Assembly (NCBI RefSeq): GCF_030161095.1
Contig: NZ_BSPP01000002.1
Span: 186,001 to 250,000, forward strand
Direction: 5' to 3'
DNA from: Cypionkella aquatica
Lineage (GTDB): Bacteria > Pseudomonadota > Alphaproteobacteria > Rhodobacterales > Rhodobacteraceae
DNA length: 64,000 bases
The position numbers and the translations under genes are program-made. Positions within the stretch are counted from its first letter, which is position 1, and each line of letters begins with the position of its first letter. Shown here in pieces: positions 1-9,306 of this stretch. Under the pieces are notes generated by a model. It did not search any database, was not told the DNA's origin, and saw only the letters and a list, made by a program, of their open reading frames with translations.

Positions 1-410
1 ATGATGCGCCCGGAATTGGTCTGGCTGCGCCGCAGATTGGCGTTATGAAGCGGATCATCGTGATGGATTGTATCAAAGATGGCCCGCCCGAGCCGATGGT
101 TCTGCTAAATCCCAAGGTGCTGTGGTCATCCGAAGATCTTGCGACCTACGAAGAGGGGTGTCTGTCAATTCCCGACCAATATGCCGAGGTAAAGCGGCCA
201 AGTGGCGTGAAAGTTGTTTGGATGGACACCGAAGGTCTCGCGCAGGAACGCATGTTTGAGGGCCTTTGGGCGACCTGTGTGCAGCACGAGATCGACCATC
301 TGGATGGCAAATTGTTCATTGATTATCTTGGGCCGCTGAAGCGGCAGATGATAACCCGCAAGATGGAAAAGCTGAAACGCGAACGGGCACGATCAGGCGC
401 AGATTACTGA
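1..410 (+). CDS. def: peptide deformylase (5' truncated by window edge)
   Basis: Removes the N-terminal formyl group from nascent proteins. The reading frame is open from base 3, and 135 residues are visible. All three deformylase motifs are present: GIGLAAPQ (visible residues 4-11), EGCLS with the metal-binding Cys (about 51-55) and QHEIDH with the two metal His and catalytic Glu (about 94-99). The true start lies left of the window. The stop overlaps the next start (TGATG, one base shared), so it is translationally coupled to a second deformylase gene. As all motifs are intact, this is probably the working housekeeping enzyme. Confidence 0.95.
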   Translation, partial: DAPGIGLAAPQIGVMKRIIVMDCIKDGPPEPMVLLNPKVLWSSEDLATYEEGCLSIPDQYAEVKRPSGVKVVWMDTEGLAQERMFEGLWATCVQHEIDHLDGKLFIDYLGPLKRQMITRKMEKLKRERARSGADY

Positions 411-892
411 TGGCGGTTCTGCCGATCCTGCGCTGGCCGGATTCACGGTTAACAACTGTTTGTTCAGAAATCACCGGTGATGCGCGTGCGCTGGCCGCCG
501 ATCTGCTGGAAACGATGTATGATGCGCCGGGACGCGGCTTGGCAGCGCCTCAGGTTGGCGTGACGCAGCGGATTTTCGTGATGGATTGCACGTGGAAAGA
601 GGGCATTTATGCGCCGCGCGTGCTGATCAACCCGGAGATCCTTTGGAAGTCGGAAGAGACCGCTGCAGGCCCCGAAGGCTGTCTGTCTTTGCCCGGAATA
701 GTAACCGAAATTACCCGTGCGAAATCGGTGCACATGCGCTGGCTGGATCTGTCCGGGAAGATTTGTGAAGAAATGTTCACTGGCTTTGCTGCGATCTGTG
801 CGCAACACGAATTTGACCACTTGAACGGTGTGCTGACGCTGGATCACCTTGATCCGACCGCCCGCGCGACAGCGGAAAGTGCCCTTGCATGA
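410..892 (+). CDS. def: peptide deformylase, second tandem copy
   Basis: A 160-residue paralogue of the gene before it, with the motifs GRGLAAPQ (41-48), EGCLS (89-93) and QHEFDH (132-137), so Cys, both His and the catalytic Glu are kept and it is likely active. It overlaps the preceding gene by one base and the following one by four (ATGA at 889-892). It is a little short for the family (about 165-175 residues), mainly at the C-terminus. Its role beside the first copy is not clear; a different substrate preference is possible. Confidence 0.9.
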   Translation: MAVLPILRWPDSRLTTVCSEITGDARALAADLLETMYDAPGRGLAAPQVGVTQRIFVMDCTWKEGIYAPRVLINPEILWKSEETAAGPEGCLSLPGIVTEITRAKSVHMRWLDLSGKICEEMFTGFAAICAQHEFDHLNGVLTLDHLDPTARATAESALA

Positions 893-1392
893 CCATCAGA
901 CTTTGCCTGCCCTACCCGCATCCCTGCCTTAGAACGCCAGCGGCTTCGGTGCCCGAAATCACCGATGAAGTACGGGCAATCTGGGCGGATATGGTCGATA
1001 CGATGGATGCGATGCCGGGCTACGGGCTGGCGGCTGTGCAGATCGGCGTGCCGTTGCGACTGGCTGTTGTCGATTGCTCTGATCAGCGCGGGCAGGCGAT
1101 TTTGATGGCCAACCCAGAGGTTTTGCATGCCTCGGGACAGTTCCGCGAGCATGAAGAGGCATCGCCAAATCTGCCCGGTGTTTTTGCGGTGATCAGCCGT
1201 CCGCGCGCCGTGACCGTGCGGTTTTTGAACGCGCACAACCAAGTCGAGGAACGCGATTTTGTGAACCTTTGGGCAACGTCGGTGCAGCACCAGATCGACC
1301 ATCTGGCAGGCAAGATGTTCTTCGATCATTTGTCGGCAACCAAGCGCAAAATGCTGATCGCGCGCGCCGAAAAATTGCGGAAACGGCAATGA
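889..1392 (+). CDS. degenerate peptide deformylase-like protein
   Basis: Third member of the tandem deformylase run, 167 residues, start ATG overlapping the previous stop. Motif I is recognisable (GYGLAAVQ, 44-51), but motif II reads EASPN (90-94) where EGCLS is expected, so the metal-ligand Cys is gone. Motif III is QHQIDH (133-138), with Gln replacing the catalytic Glu. The protein keeps the fold length and an intact frame, so it is not an obvious pseudogene, but it should not be an active deformylase by the known mechanism. It overlaps fmt by four bases (1389-1392), consistent with one transcript. Confidence 0.85.
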   Translation: MTIRLCLPYPHPCLRTPAASVPEITDEVRAIWADMVDTMDAMPGYGLAAVQIGVPLRLAVVDCSDQRGQAILMANPEVLHASGQFREHEEASPNLPGVFAVISRPRAVTVRFLNAHNQVEERDFVNLWATSVQHQIDHLAGKMFFDHLSATKRKMLIARAEKLRKRQ

Positions 1393-2282
1393 AAATCATC
1401 TTCATGGGCACGCCCGATTTTTCGGTTTCTGTGCTGCGCGCACTGACCCAACATCATGAAATCGTTTCGGTTTACTGCCAACCTCCCCGTCCAGCAGGGC
1501 GCGGAAAAGTAGACCGGAAAAGCCCGGTTCAACTTTGCGCCGAAGCGCTTGATCTGCCCGTGCATCACCCGGTATCGCTGCGTTCAACGGACGCACAGCA
1601 GGCCTTCGCGGCGCATCGCGCTGATCTCGCCGTGGTCGTGGCTTATGGGCTGATCCTGCCGCAAGCCGTGCTGGATATGCCGCGTCTGGGCTGCCTGAAC
1701 ATCCACGCATCACTGCTGCCGCGGTGGCGCGGGGCGGCGCCAATTCAGCGTGCGATTATGGCGGGCGACGCTGAAACTGGCATCTGTATCATGCAGATGG
1801 AGGCCGGGCTTGATACTGGCCCGGTGCTCGCCCGTAGCGCCACCAAGATTGGCGCGGAAGAGACGACGGGCGAGTTGCACGACAGACTTTCCGCTATTGG
1901 CAGCGCGCTGATTTGTGAAACGATTGCGAAGCTGCCACTGGCCGCGACCCCGCAAGCAGAGCAGGGCGTCAGCTATGCCGCCAAAATCGACAAGGCCGAG
2001 GCACGGGTAGATTGGTCGCAGGCTGCGCATGAGGTGGATCGTAAAATCCGCGGCCTTTCGCCGTTCCCCGGCGCGTGGTGCGAGATCAATGGCGAGCGTA
2101 TAAAGCTGCTGAAATCGCGCGTGACCACGGCTTCGGGGCTTCCGGGGCAGGTGCTTGGTGGTTTGCATATCGCTTGTGGGCAGGGCGCGGTTGAAATTGT
2201 CGCGGCGCAGCGTGAAGGCAAGCGCGCGATGTTGGCATCCGAGGTGCTGAATGGATTGAAACTGCCGGAATTTCTGGTCTGA
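1389..2282 (+). CDS. fmt: methionyl-tRNA formyltransferase
   Basis: Formylates Met-tRNAfMet with 10-formyl-THF, the reaction whose product group the deformylases later remove. 297 residues from the ATG at 1389, which begins [12 protein letters not shown] as in the family and overlaps the preceding stop. Catalytic residues are visible as N104, H106 and D142 (motifs NIHASLLP and AGLDTG), and the [12 protein letters not shown] block is intact. The C-terminal tRNA-binding half follows. The same frame is open further upstream, but that part lies inside the def-like gene. Confidence 0.96.
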   Translation: MKIIFMGTPDFSVSVLRALTQHHEIVSVYCQPPRPAGRGKVDRKSPVQLCAEALDLPVHHPVSLRSTDAQQAFAAHRADLAVVVAYGLILPQAVLDMPRLGCLNIHASLLPRWRGAAPIQRAIMAGDAETGICIMQMEAGLDTGPVLARSATKIGAEETTGELHDRLSAIGSALICETIAKLPLAATPQAEQGVSYAAKIDKAEARVDWSQAAHEVDRKIRGLSPFPGAWCEINGERIKLLKSRVTTASGLPGQVLGGLHIACGQGAVEIVAAQREGKRAMLASEVLNGLKLPEFLV

Positions 2283-2442
2283 TCCTGCCAAAAACTGCTT
2301 AAAGCCGCATGTCTGGCTGAGGGTAACTCGGCTGCCTATGCCCGGTGAACAAAAGGTCTGAGTTGCTTGTGCATCGGCAGACTGCGCTATTCCATTTCGC
2401 CAATCCGTGCCCATATGACCTAGCACAAGTCAGGAGGCGCGG

Positions 2443-2679
2443 ATGGGTTTGGTGTTTTTGGTGATTGTGGGCACAGCGGCAGGTTTTCTTGCGACTCGGC
2501 TGATGCGAATTGACACCGATGTGCCAACAACGATCGTGATAGGCGTTGCGGGCGCGTTGATCGGCGGCTTCTTACTGCGCGGTCTGGTGTTGATCACCAG
2601 CTGGCTGGCCGGATTGGTCGGCGCGATACTTGGCGCTATCGTGCTGATTTGGCTTTACAAAATCTATATCGCGCGATGA
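2443..2679 (+). CDS. GlsB/YeaQ/YmgE-family small membrane protein
   Basis: A 78-residue very hydrophobic protein with three predicted membrane segments rich in Gly (a GTAAGF-type N-terminal helix, then IGVAGALIGG and LVGAILGAIV). This matches the transglycosylase-associated/GlsB stress membrane family, whose molecular function is unknown. A strong ribosome site (AGGAGG, 2432-2437) sits in front of the ATG. Its stop abuts the convergent regulator gene with no gap. The 160 bases between fmt and this gene hold no other coding signal. Confidence 0.8.
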   Translation: MGLVFLVIVGTAAGFLATRLMRIDTDVPTTIVIGVAGALIGGFLLRGLVLITSWLAGLVGAILGAIVLIWLYKIYIAR

Positions 2680-3192
2680 TCAGCCCAGCCGCTTGATCCC
2701 ATCGCCCAGCCTGAATCCTTTACCGCCGGCGGCATCCCACATCATCCGGCCCTGCCATGCCGCAAATATCATCGCGGCGGTTTCTTTGGCCTTGGCGCTG
2801 ACATCCAGCCGTGCGGCGATTGCCTGTTCCACTCCTGCACGCCAGGATTTCGCCCGGGCAACAAGCTCTGTATCGCGCAGGCTAAGCGTCAGCAATGCGC
2901 CAGGATCAATTGGCCCAGTCAGCGCTTTCAACAAGCCGGGCACGCCTTTGCTTTGGGTTGTGGCGTCGATTGCGGCGGTTTCTGCCAAGGCATCCAAGCC
3001 ATCCCAGGCTTGACTGATTGCCGTCAGGATCATGGCGTTGCAGCTGCCATAGCGCTGCACGAGTGTTGGCGCTGCAAGCCCGGTCGCGGCCGAAATCGCT
3101 GCGAAAGTCACATATTTTTCGCCCTGTTCCAGCGCTAAAGCCAGAACCATGTCGAAAACGCTTTGATCAGAAATGCGCTTTGTGCGTGCCAT
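2680..3192 (-). CDS. TetR-like transcriptional regulator
   Basis: 170 residues. The N-terminal ~50 residues read as a TetR-type helix-turn-helix (FAAISAATGLAAPTLVQRYG), followed by an all-helical ligand or dimerisation domain with no recognisable ligand signature. It converges on the GlsB-like gene with zero spacing. Target genes cannot be inferred from the neighbours. Confidence 0.7.
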   Translation of the reverse strand: MARTKRISDQSVFDMVLALALEQGEKYVTFAAISAATGLAAPTLVQRYGSCNAMILTAISQAWDGLDALAETAAIDATTQSKGVPGLLKALTGPIDPGALLTLSLRDTELVARAKSWRAGVEQAIAARLDVSAKAKETAAMIFAAWQGRMMWDAAGGKGFRLGDGIKRLG

Positions 3193-3269
3193 GCAGTCAA
3201 TATGACCAGATGTTCAAGAATTGCAAATCCAATGTGACGAAATATTCACTTTATAGCCAAGCACGGTGC

Positions 3270-3734
3270 TTATGGCAATTTTACTGGCTTGAATGGTGCC
3301 ATGCCTGCCCGCGCCAATTCGTCGGCACGCTCATTTTCGGCGTGTCCCGCATGGCCTTTGATCCAGCGCCAGACCACTTTATGCTTGGCCTGCGCTGCAT
3401 CAAGCCTTTGCCAAAGATCGACATTTTTCACCGGATCTTTGCCTGCGGTTTTCCAACCATTACGCTTCCAGCCGTGAATCCATTCGGTCACGCCATTCTT
3501 CACATAGGCGGAATCCGTCACAATCGTCAGCTCTGACACCCGAGTCAGCGCTTCCAGTGCCGAGATCGCCGCCAGCAGTTCCATGCGGTTGTTTGTGGTA
3601 TGCGCCTCGCCGCCCGACAAGGTCCGCTCTTTCACCACGGCACCGTTTTCGCGTGCCAGCATCAGAACACCCCAGCCGCCGGGGCCGGGATTACCCGAGC
3701 ACGCGCCATCAGCATAAGCGAACAATTCCGGCAT
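3270..3734 (-). CDS. rnhA: ribonuclease HI
   Basis: Degrades RNA in RNA-DNA hybrids. 154 residues, starting [10 protein letters not shown] at the ATG complementary to 3732-3734; a longer in-frame extension upstream would run into ispH and is rejected. The acidic catalytic set is visible: D9 in [16 protein letters not shown], the Glu in NNRMELLAA, the Asp in [10 protein letters not shown] and the Asp in ENERADELA. It follows ispH with a single base between the genes, so the two are probably cotranscribed. Confidence 0.96.
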   Translation of the reverse strand: MPELFAYADGACSGNPGPGGWGVLMLARENGAVVKERTLSGGEAHTTNNRMELLAAISALEALTRVSELTIVTDSAYVKNGVTEWIHGWKRNGWKTAGKDPVKNVDLWQRLDAAQAKHKVVWRWIKGHAGHAENERADELARAGMAPFKPVKLP

Positions 3735-3735
3735 G

Positions 3736-4698
3736 TTAGACACTTTCCCGCAAGATACGCGGCACTTTGAATTCGATGTTTTCTTGTGCGGTTTCGACCA
3801 ATTCCACCGTGGTGTCAAACCGCGCACGGAACGCGTCCAGCACTTCGTTTACCAGAATTTCCGGCGCCGAGGCCCCAGCCGTCACCCCAACAGCGCTGAT
3901 ACCTTCCAGCGCGCGCCAGTCGATATCAGTCGCCCGCTGCACCAGTTGCGCATAGGTGCACCCCGCCGAGCGGCCAACCTCGACCAGTCGCCGCGAGTTG
4001 GACGAATTCGGTGCGCCAATCACCAAAAGCGCGTCGATTTTCGGCGCAATCGCCTTCACTGCCGCTTGGCGATTGGTGGTGGCATAGCAAATGTCTTCTT
4101 TATGCGGGCCGACGATTCCCGGAAACCGCGCCTGTAACGCCGCTACAATCCCTGCCGTGTCATCCACCGAGAGCGTCGTCTGCGTGATGTAGGCCAGCTT
4201 GCCCGGATCGCGCACCACCAGCCCGGCCACATCCTCGGCGGTTTCTACCAACAACACCTCGCCCAATGGCAATTGTCCCATGGTGCCAATAGTTTCCGGG
4301 TGGCCGTCATGGCCAATCATCACCATTTGCAGGCCGGCAAGGTGATGACGCTCGGCCTCGTTATGCACTTTGGTGACAAGCGGGCAGGTGGCATCAACCG
4401 CAATCATCTTTCGGGCCTCGGCGGCGGCGGGCACCGATTTCGGCACGCCGTGGGCCGAGAAAATCACCGGGCGATCGAGCGGACATTCATCCAATTCTTC
4501 AACAAACACCGCACCTTGGGCGCGCAGGGCATCGACGACATATTTGTTGTGCACGATTTCATGCCGCACATAGACTGGCGCGCCCCATTTCTGCAACGCC
4601 AGTTCGACAATCTTGATCGCGCGGTCAACACCGGCGCAAAATCCGCGCGGGGCGGCGAGGTAGAGGGTTAATGCGGGCTGGGTCATCGGATTTCTCAT
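3736..4698 (-). CDS. ispH: 4-hydroxy-3-methylbut-2-enyl diphosphate reductase
   Basis: Last step of the MEP isoprenoid pathway, making IPP and DMAPP with a [4Fe-4S] cluster. 320 residues from the outermost ATG; a second ATG 12 bases in (4686, MTQPALTL) is about equally good because neither has a clear ribosome site. Cluster cysteines appear in [21 protein letters not shown] and [11 protein letters not shown]. IspH-specific motifs such as [10 protein letters not shown] and SAHGVPKSV are present. rnhA follows at once on the same strand. Confidence 0.96.
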   Translation of the reverse strand: MRNPMTQPALTLYLAAPRGFCAGVDRAIKIVELALQKWGAPVYVRHEIVHNKYVVDALRAQGAVFVEELDECPLDRPVIFSAHGVPKSVPAAAEARKMIAVDATCPLVTKVHNEAERHHLAGLQMVMIGHDGHPETIGTMGQLPLGEVLLVETAEDVAGLVVRDPGKLAYITQTTLSVDDTAGIVAALQARFPGIVGPHKEDICYATTNRQAAVKAIAPKIDALLVIGAPNSSNSRRLVEVGRSAGCTYAQLVQRATDIDWRALEGISAVGVTAGASAPEILVNEVLDAFRARFDTTVELVETAQENIEFKVPRILRESV

Positions 4699-4734
4699 GT
4701 TTCAGCTAGACCTAAGCCCAGAGGTTTGCCGCGT

Positions 4735-5367
4735 CTAGGGTTCGGCGTCAAAGTAATACGGCCCTGCGGCAAGCGCGCGCAGATGCCGGGCGATCTGGGC
4801 AGCTTCTTCACGATCAGCAAAGGCCCGCAGCGGCACCACAATCGCGGTGTCATAGTTCAGCACGAAGATATGGGTTGGGGTTTCCAGCACCTGACCGATC
4901 AATTCGGGCGACAGATAGGCGCAGTCATACGTCAGAATATCGGTGCCCGCGACGCAATCCACCCATTCTTCAAATTCGGCATGGATCGGGGCGGGCAGCA
5001 TGCGTGCGGCGCGAAACCTCTGCCAGATATTGATGCCGAGCAAAACCAAAGCCCATTGCAACGCCATCGCACCCAGAAAAACCGCCCAGGATTGCCAGCC
5101 GTCATCTGGCCCCTTGATCCACCCCGGCAGCAAGCCAAAGACGATGTCCCCGGCCATAAACCACGCGCCCAAAGCCCATTTTGCCCGGCCGGACCATTCC
5201 CGCTTTAGCTGCAGATAGGCCAATGCGTCGCTGCGATCCAAACGATAGGTCCAGCGTCGCAGCAAGCCGCCATCAAAATCACGGCTGGGTGTAACGGTGA
5301 AAGCCGAAGCAGTTTCCCGCCTCGGCTTTTCAAAAACAGTGTCAGAAATCTGGGGAATTTCTGTCAC
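4735..5367 (-). CDS. membrane protein with YcxB-like C-terminal domain
   Basis: 210 residues, GTG start overlapping the stop of the NYN gene by GTGA. Residues ~60-115 hold two membrane helices (ALGAWFMAGDIVFGLLPG and SWAVFLGAMALQWALVLLGI). The last ~90 residues look like a YcxB-type domain (…IFVLNYDTAIVVPLRAF…). Function is unknown. Tight coupling to the NYN gene suggests a shared transcript and perhaps a shared role. Confidence 0.6.
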   Translation of the reverse strand: MTEIPQISDTVFEKPRRETASAFTVTPSRDFDGGLLRRWTYRLDRSDALAYLQLKREWSGRAKWALGAWFMAGDIVFGLLPGWIKGPDDGWQSWAVFLGAMALQWALVLLGINIWQRFRAARMLPAPIHAEFEEWVDCVAGTDILTYDCAYLSPELIGQVLETPTHIFVLNYDTAIVVPLRAFADREEAAQIARHLRALAAGPYYFDAEP

Positions 5368-5936
5368 TTAACCTCAACAGCCAGTTCGTTTTGCTCAAGG
5401 CGCGGTTCGCGCGGCGGACGGCCGATCACGTCACGCAACTCGTCAAGCTCAATGAAATTGTCGGCCTGACGGCGCAATTCATCAGCGATCATGGGCGGTT
5501 GGCTGCGGATGGTCGAGACCACCGAAACCCGGACGCCCTGCCGTTGCAGGCTTTCGACCAGCGGGCGGAAATCGCCGTCCCCCGAGAAGATCACAATATG
5601 ATCGACCCGCGGAGCCAGTTCCATCGCATCGACCGTCAGCTCGATATCCATATTGCCTTTGACCTTACGGCGGCCTTGGCTGTCGGTGTATTCTTTCGCC
5701 GGTTTGGTTACCATGGTGAAGCCATTGTAATTCAGCCAATCCACCAGCGGGCGGATCGGTGAATATTCGTCATTCTCCAGCAGTGCAGTGTAGTAAAAGG
5801 CACGCAGCAGCTTGCCACGACGCATGAACTCGGAACGAAGTAACTTGTAGTCGATGTCGAACCCAAGTGCCTTGGCGGCCGCGTAAAGGTTTGATCCATC
5901 AATGAACAGCGCAAGCCGTTCGTCCTTGTAAAACAT
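5364..5936 (-). CDS. NYN domain (LabA/DUF88-like) protein
   Basis: 190 residues starting MFYKDERLALFIDGSNLY at 5936, chosen over an upstream extension because GGGGAAG sits just before this ATG. The NYN/PIN-like fold shows the acidic residues of ALFIDGSN (near residue 14), of GNMDIELTVD, and of FSGDGDF, which would bind metal in a ribonuclease-type active site. The family is linked to RNA processing or turnover in other bacteria; that activity is inferred here, not shown. Divergent from folK; about 140 bases separate the two starts. Confidence 0.85.
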   Translation of the reverse strand: MFYKDERLALFIDGSNLYAAAKALGFDIDYKLLRSEFMRRGKLLRAFYYTALLENDEYSPIRPLVDWLNYNGFTMVTKPAKEYTDSQGRRKVKGNMDIELTVDAMELAPRVDHIVIFSGDGDFRPLVESLQRQGVRVSVVSTIRSQPPMIADELRRQADNFIELDELRDVIGRPPREPRLEQNELAVEVK

Positions 5937-6079
5937 AAGTCTTCCCCTCGAAAAACATATCGCCAAACGCGCTTTCGTGAGTGGTCTACCTAATGTAGAT
6001 GGTCGGCGGCGAATAAAACGTGAATAGCAGGGTCGTCGCAGGACGGGCAAGCCAATCTGTTGTGAGGATATCAGCAACC

Positions 6080-6661
6080 ATGTTTACAGAAAAGCACGCT
6101 CTGATTGCGTTTGGCGCCAACCTGAATTTCGGCGAGATGCCGCCAAAGGCAACAATTCTTGCCGCTATAGCGGAACTTGCGGCGGTTGGGCTGCCGGTCA
6201 CGCGACTGAGCAACCTGTATCAAACGCCATGTTTTCCGGCGGGGGCAGGGCCCGATTATGTGAATGCGGCAGGCGTGGTGACGTTGCGTCATAGCATGGT
6301 TGCAGCTGACATTTTGGCTTGCTTGCATCGTATCGAGGCGCAATTCGGACGCGAACGTGTGCAGCGTTGGGGCATGCGCAGCCTTGATATCGACCTTTTG
6401 GCTTTGGGCGAATCGGTGTTGCCTGATCTGCAAACCTATATGCATTGGCAGGGTCTGGCTGCCGAGGATCAGCGCACCATCGCACCTGATCAGTTGATCC
6501 TGCCGCATCCACGTCTGGCCGAGCGTGCTTTCGTTCTGGTGCCGCTGCATGATGTGGCCCCAGATTGGCGCCACCCGATCACCGGGCTGAATGTGGCGCA
6601 GATGTTGGCCGCCTTGCCGCCAAAAGACCGTGCCGAAGTGGTCCCGCTGCCGTCCGCTTGA
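6080..6661 (+). CDS. folK: 2-amino-4-hydroxy-6-hydroxymethyldihydropteridine pyrophosphokinase
   Basis: Transfers pyrophosphate from ATP to the pterin in folate synthesis. 193 residues from ATG 6080 (MFTEKHALIAFGANLNFG). The HPPK signature is clear: RWGMRSLDIDLL near residue 95 and LPHPRLAERAFVLVPL near residue 140. An in-frame extension to 6020 is open, but the family N-terminus matches the later start. It stands alone in front of rpoZ. Confidence 0.94.
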   Translation: MFTEKHALIAFGANLNFGEMPPKATILAAIAELAAVGLPVTRLSNLYQTPCFPAGAGPDYVNAAGVVTLRHSMVAADILACLHRIEAQFGRERVQRWGMRSLDIDLLALGESVLPDLQTYMHWQGLAAEDQRTIAPDQLILPHPRLAERAFVLVPLHDVAPDWRHPITGLNVAQMLAALPPKDRAEVVPLPSA

Positions 6662-6734
6662 TTATGTCCTTGTCAAGCAGCAACATCGCGCCTAAATAGG
6701 CCGCTTCAAAGCCCCTCCCCTACTGGAGTCTTTC

Positions 6735-7088
6735 ATGGCCCGCGTGACGGTTGAAGATTGCGTCGATAAAGTTCCGAACCGGTTCGAACTTGTCTTGCTT
6801 GCGGCCCATCGGGCGCGCGAAATCCAGTCCGGCTCTGCCGCGACGGTGGATCGTGACAACGATAAGAACCCGGTGGTGGCCTTGCGCGAAATCGCCGAGG
6901 AAACCCAATTGGCGGACAGCTTGCGCGAACGCATGATCGAAGGTCATCAGACCCAGATCGAAGTGGACGAGCCGGAAGAAGACCAGATGGCTTTGCTGAT
7001 GTCGGGTGAAGTTGATCGCCCGATGCAGGACGATATGTCGGAAGAAAAGCTGCTGCGCGCGCTGATGGAAGCTCAGGGCGAATTGTAA
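6735..7088 (+). CDS. rpoZ: RNA polymerase omega subunit
   Basis: 117 residues. The N-terminal half is the conserved omega core ([39 protein letters not shown]). The acidic C-terminal tail is typical of alphaproteobacteria. Omega assists assembly of beta-prime and, in many bacteria, forms part of a ppGpp site on RNA polymerase. The rel/spoT gene that makes ppGpp follows 47 bases downstream, an arrangement widely conserved in proteobacteria. Confidence 0.97.
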   Translation: MARVTVEDCVDKVPNRFELVLLAAHRAREIQSGSAATVDRDNDKNPVVALREIAEETQLADSLRERMIEGHQTQIEVDEPEEDQMALLMSGEVDRPMQDDMSEEKLLRALMEAQGEL

Positions 7089-7135
7089 GTCTGGACGAGC
7101 TTTAATTACGGGTTTTCCCGAAATGCGGGGCGGTG

Positions 7136-9253
7136 ATGATCGACGTTGAAGACCTCATCGCCCTTGTCAAAAACTACAATCCGCGTTGCAATTCTGATCT
7201 GATCCGCCGTGCCTATGCTTACGGCGCTGCGATGCACGACGGCCAGATGCGCAAATCGGGTGAGCCTTATTTCACCCATCCCGTCGCCGTTGCCGCCATC
7301 CTGACCGAACAGCAGCTTGATGATGCAACCATCATCACGGCTTTGTTGCACGACACCATCGAAGACACCAAATCCACCTATGCCGAGGTCGCCAAGCTGT
7401 TTGGCGAGGAAGTGGCGGAGCTGGTCGATGGCGTCACCAAGCTGACCAACCTGCAACTGTCCAACACCGAATCGCAGCAGGCCGAGAACTTCCGCAAGCT
7501 GTTCATGGCGATGTCGAAAGACCTGCGGGTGATCTTGGTCAAGCTGGCCGACCGTCTGCACAACATGCGCACGATCAAGTCGATGAAGCCGGAAAAGCAG
7601 GCGCAGAAGGCCCGCGAAACCATGGAAATCTATGCGCCTTTGGCCGGGCGTATGGGTATGCAGTGGATGCGCGAGGAACTGGAAGACCTGTCGTTCCGCG
7701 TGCTGAACCCCGAGGCCCGCAACTCGATCATCCGCCGCTTCCTGACCTTGCAGCGCGAATCCGGCGATGTGGTGCATCAGATCACCGCTGACATTCGCAC
7801 TGTGCTGGAAAAGGTGCAGATCGACGCCGACGTTTATGGCCGCGCCAAAAAACCCTATTCAATCTGGCGCAAGATGCAGGAAAAGGATCTGGCGTTTTCG
7901 CGCCTGTCCGACATCTACGGCTTTCGCGTCATCTGCGCCTCGGTCGCCGATTGCTACCGTATTCTGGGCGTGATCCATCAACGCTGGCGCGCAGTGCCAG
8001 GTCGCTTCAAAGATTACCTGTCTCAGCCGAAATCCAACGGTTACCGCTCGATCCACACCACGGTGTCTGGCCGCGACGGCAAGCGGGTTGAGGTGCAAAT
8101 CCGCACCCGTGAGATGCACGAGGTTGCCGAAGCAGGCGTCGCAGCACATTGGTCCTACCGCGAAGGCGTGCGCGCCAAGAACCCGTTTGCGGTTGATCCC
8201 GCCAAATGGATCGCCTCGATGACCGAACGTCTGGACGAGGGGGATCACGACGAATTCCTCGAAAACGTCAAATTGGAAATGTATTCCGATCAGGTGTTCT
8301 GCTTCACCCCGAAGGGTGATGTGGTGCAACTGCCGCGTGGTGCCACGCCGCTCGATTACGCCTATTCCATCCACACCCGCATCGGCAATTCCTGCGTTTC
8401 GGCCAAGATCGACGGCATCCGCGTGCCGTTGTGGACGCGGCTGAAAAACGGCCAGTCGGTTGAAATCATCACCGCCGAAGGTCAGCGTCCGCAGGCATCC
8501 TGGATCGACATTGTCACCACGGGCCGCGCCAAGGCTGCGATTCGCAAATCACTGCGCGAAGAGGATCGCGGCCGCTTTATGCGGCTTGGTCAAGAACTTG
8601 CCCGCGCCGCTTTTGAGCATGTCGGCAAAAAGGCCACAGACAAGGCCCTGCGCACCGCCGCCAAAATGCTGGGGATGCCGGATGAAACCGAGCTTCTGGC
8701 GGCCCTCGGCTCGGCTGAGTTGACCGCCCGCAAAGTGGTCGAAACCCTTTACCCGGAACTGGTGCAACGCGGCGCGGATGAGGTCGAATCTGCCCGTGCC
8801 GTCATCGGTATGCCGGATGATCAGACCTTCCGGCGCGCACCCTGCTGCCAACCGCTTCCGGGCGAACGCATCGTCGGGATCACCTATCGCGGCCAAGGTG
8901 TGTTGATCCATGCGATTGATTGCCCGGCCTTGGAAGAGTTTGAAGAACAGCCGAACCGCTGGGTCGATCTGCAATGGCACGCGGGCCGTCACGCAGCCAC
9001 CAACACGGTTGCGCTGGATGTTGCCATCTCGAATGACCAAGGCGTTTTAGGTCGGATCTGCACCTTGATTGGCGAGCAGAAAGCCAACATATCCGATCTG
9101 CGCTTTACCGAACGCAAACCGGATTTTTATAGACTTATCATTGACGTGGACTTGCGCGACGTCGAACACTTGCACATGGTGATGACGGCCCTCGAGGCTG
9201 AAACCGATGTCGCACAAGTGTCGCGGCATCGTGATATGACACGCAAGCCTTAA
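7136..9253 (+). CDS. relA/spoT: bifunctional (p)ppGpp synthetase/hydrolase
   Basis: About 705 residues, RelA/SpoT homologue of the long bifunctional (Rsh) type. Domains in order: HD hydrolase (HDGQ near residue 34, HDTIEDT near 73), synthetase (YGFRVICASVADCY, then SNGYRSIHTTV), TGS (VFCFTPKGDVVQLPRGATPLDYAY), a helical and Cys-containing region (CCQPLPGERIVG) and a C-terminal ACT domain (LGRICTLIGEQKANISDL). With HD residues intact, both synthesis and hydrolysis are expected. A GTG directly before the ATG (7133) is an alternative start. Confidence 0.96.
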   Translation: MIDVEDLIALVKNYNPRCNSDLIRRAYAYGAAMHDGQMRKSGEPYFTHPVAVAAILTEQQLDDATIITALLHDTIEDTKSTYAEVAKLFGEEVAELVDGVTKLTNLQLSNTESQQAENFRKLFMAMSKDLRVILVKLADRLHNMRTIKSMKPEKQAQKARETMEIYAPLAGRMGMQWMREELEDLSFRVLNPEARNSIIRRFLTLQRESGDVVHQITADIRTVLEKVQIDADVYGRAKKPYSIWRKMQEKDLAFSRLSDIYGFRVICASVADCYRILGVIHQRWRAVPGRFKDYLSQPKSNGYRSIHTTVSGRDGKRVEVQIRTREMHEVAEAGVAAHWSYREGVRAKNPFAVDPAKWIASMTERLDEGDHDEFLENVKLEMYSDQVFCFTPKGDVVQLPRGATPLDYAYSIHTRIGNSCVSAKIDGIRVPLWTRLKNGQSVEIITAEGQRPQASWIDIVTTGRAKAAIRKSLREEDRGRFMRLGQELARAAFEHVGKKATDKALRTAAKMLGMPDETELLAALGSAELTARKVVETLYPELVQRGADEVESARAVIGMPDDQTFRRAPCCQPLPGERIVGITYRGQGVLIHAIDCPALEEFEEQPNRWVDLQWHAGRHAATNTVALDVAISNDQGVLGRICTLIGEQKANISDLRFTERKPDFYRLIIDVDLRDVEHLHMVMTALEAETDVAQVSRHRDMTRKP

Positions 9254-9306
9254 CGGAATATCCGCAAGGCTTAGCCCGTTGGGCAGAAAGGAAGCGGGGC
9301 CGCTCT

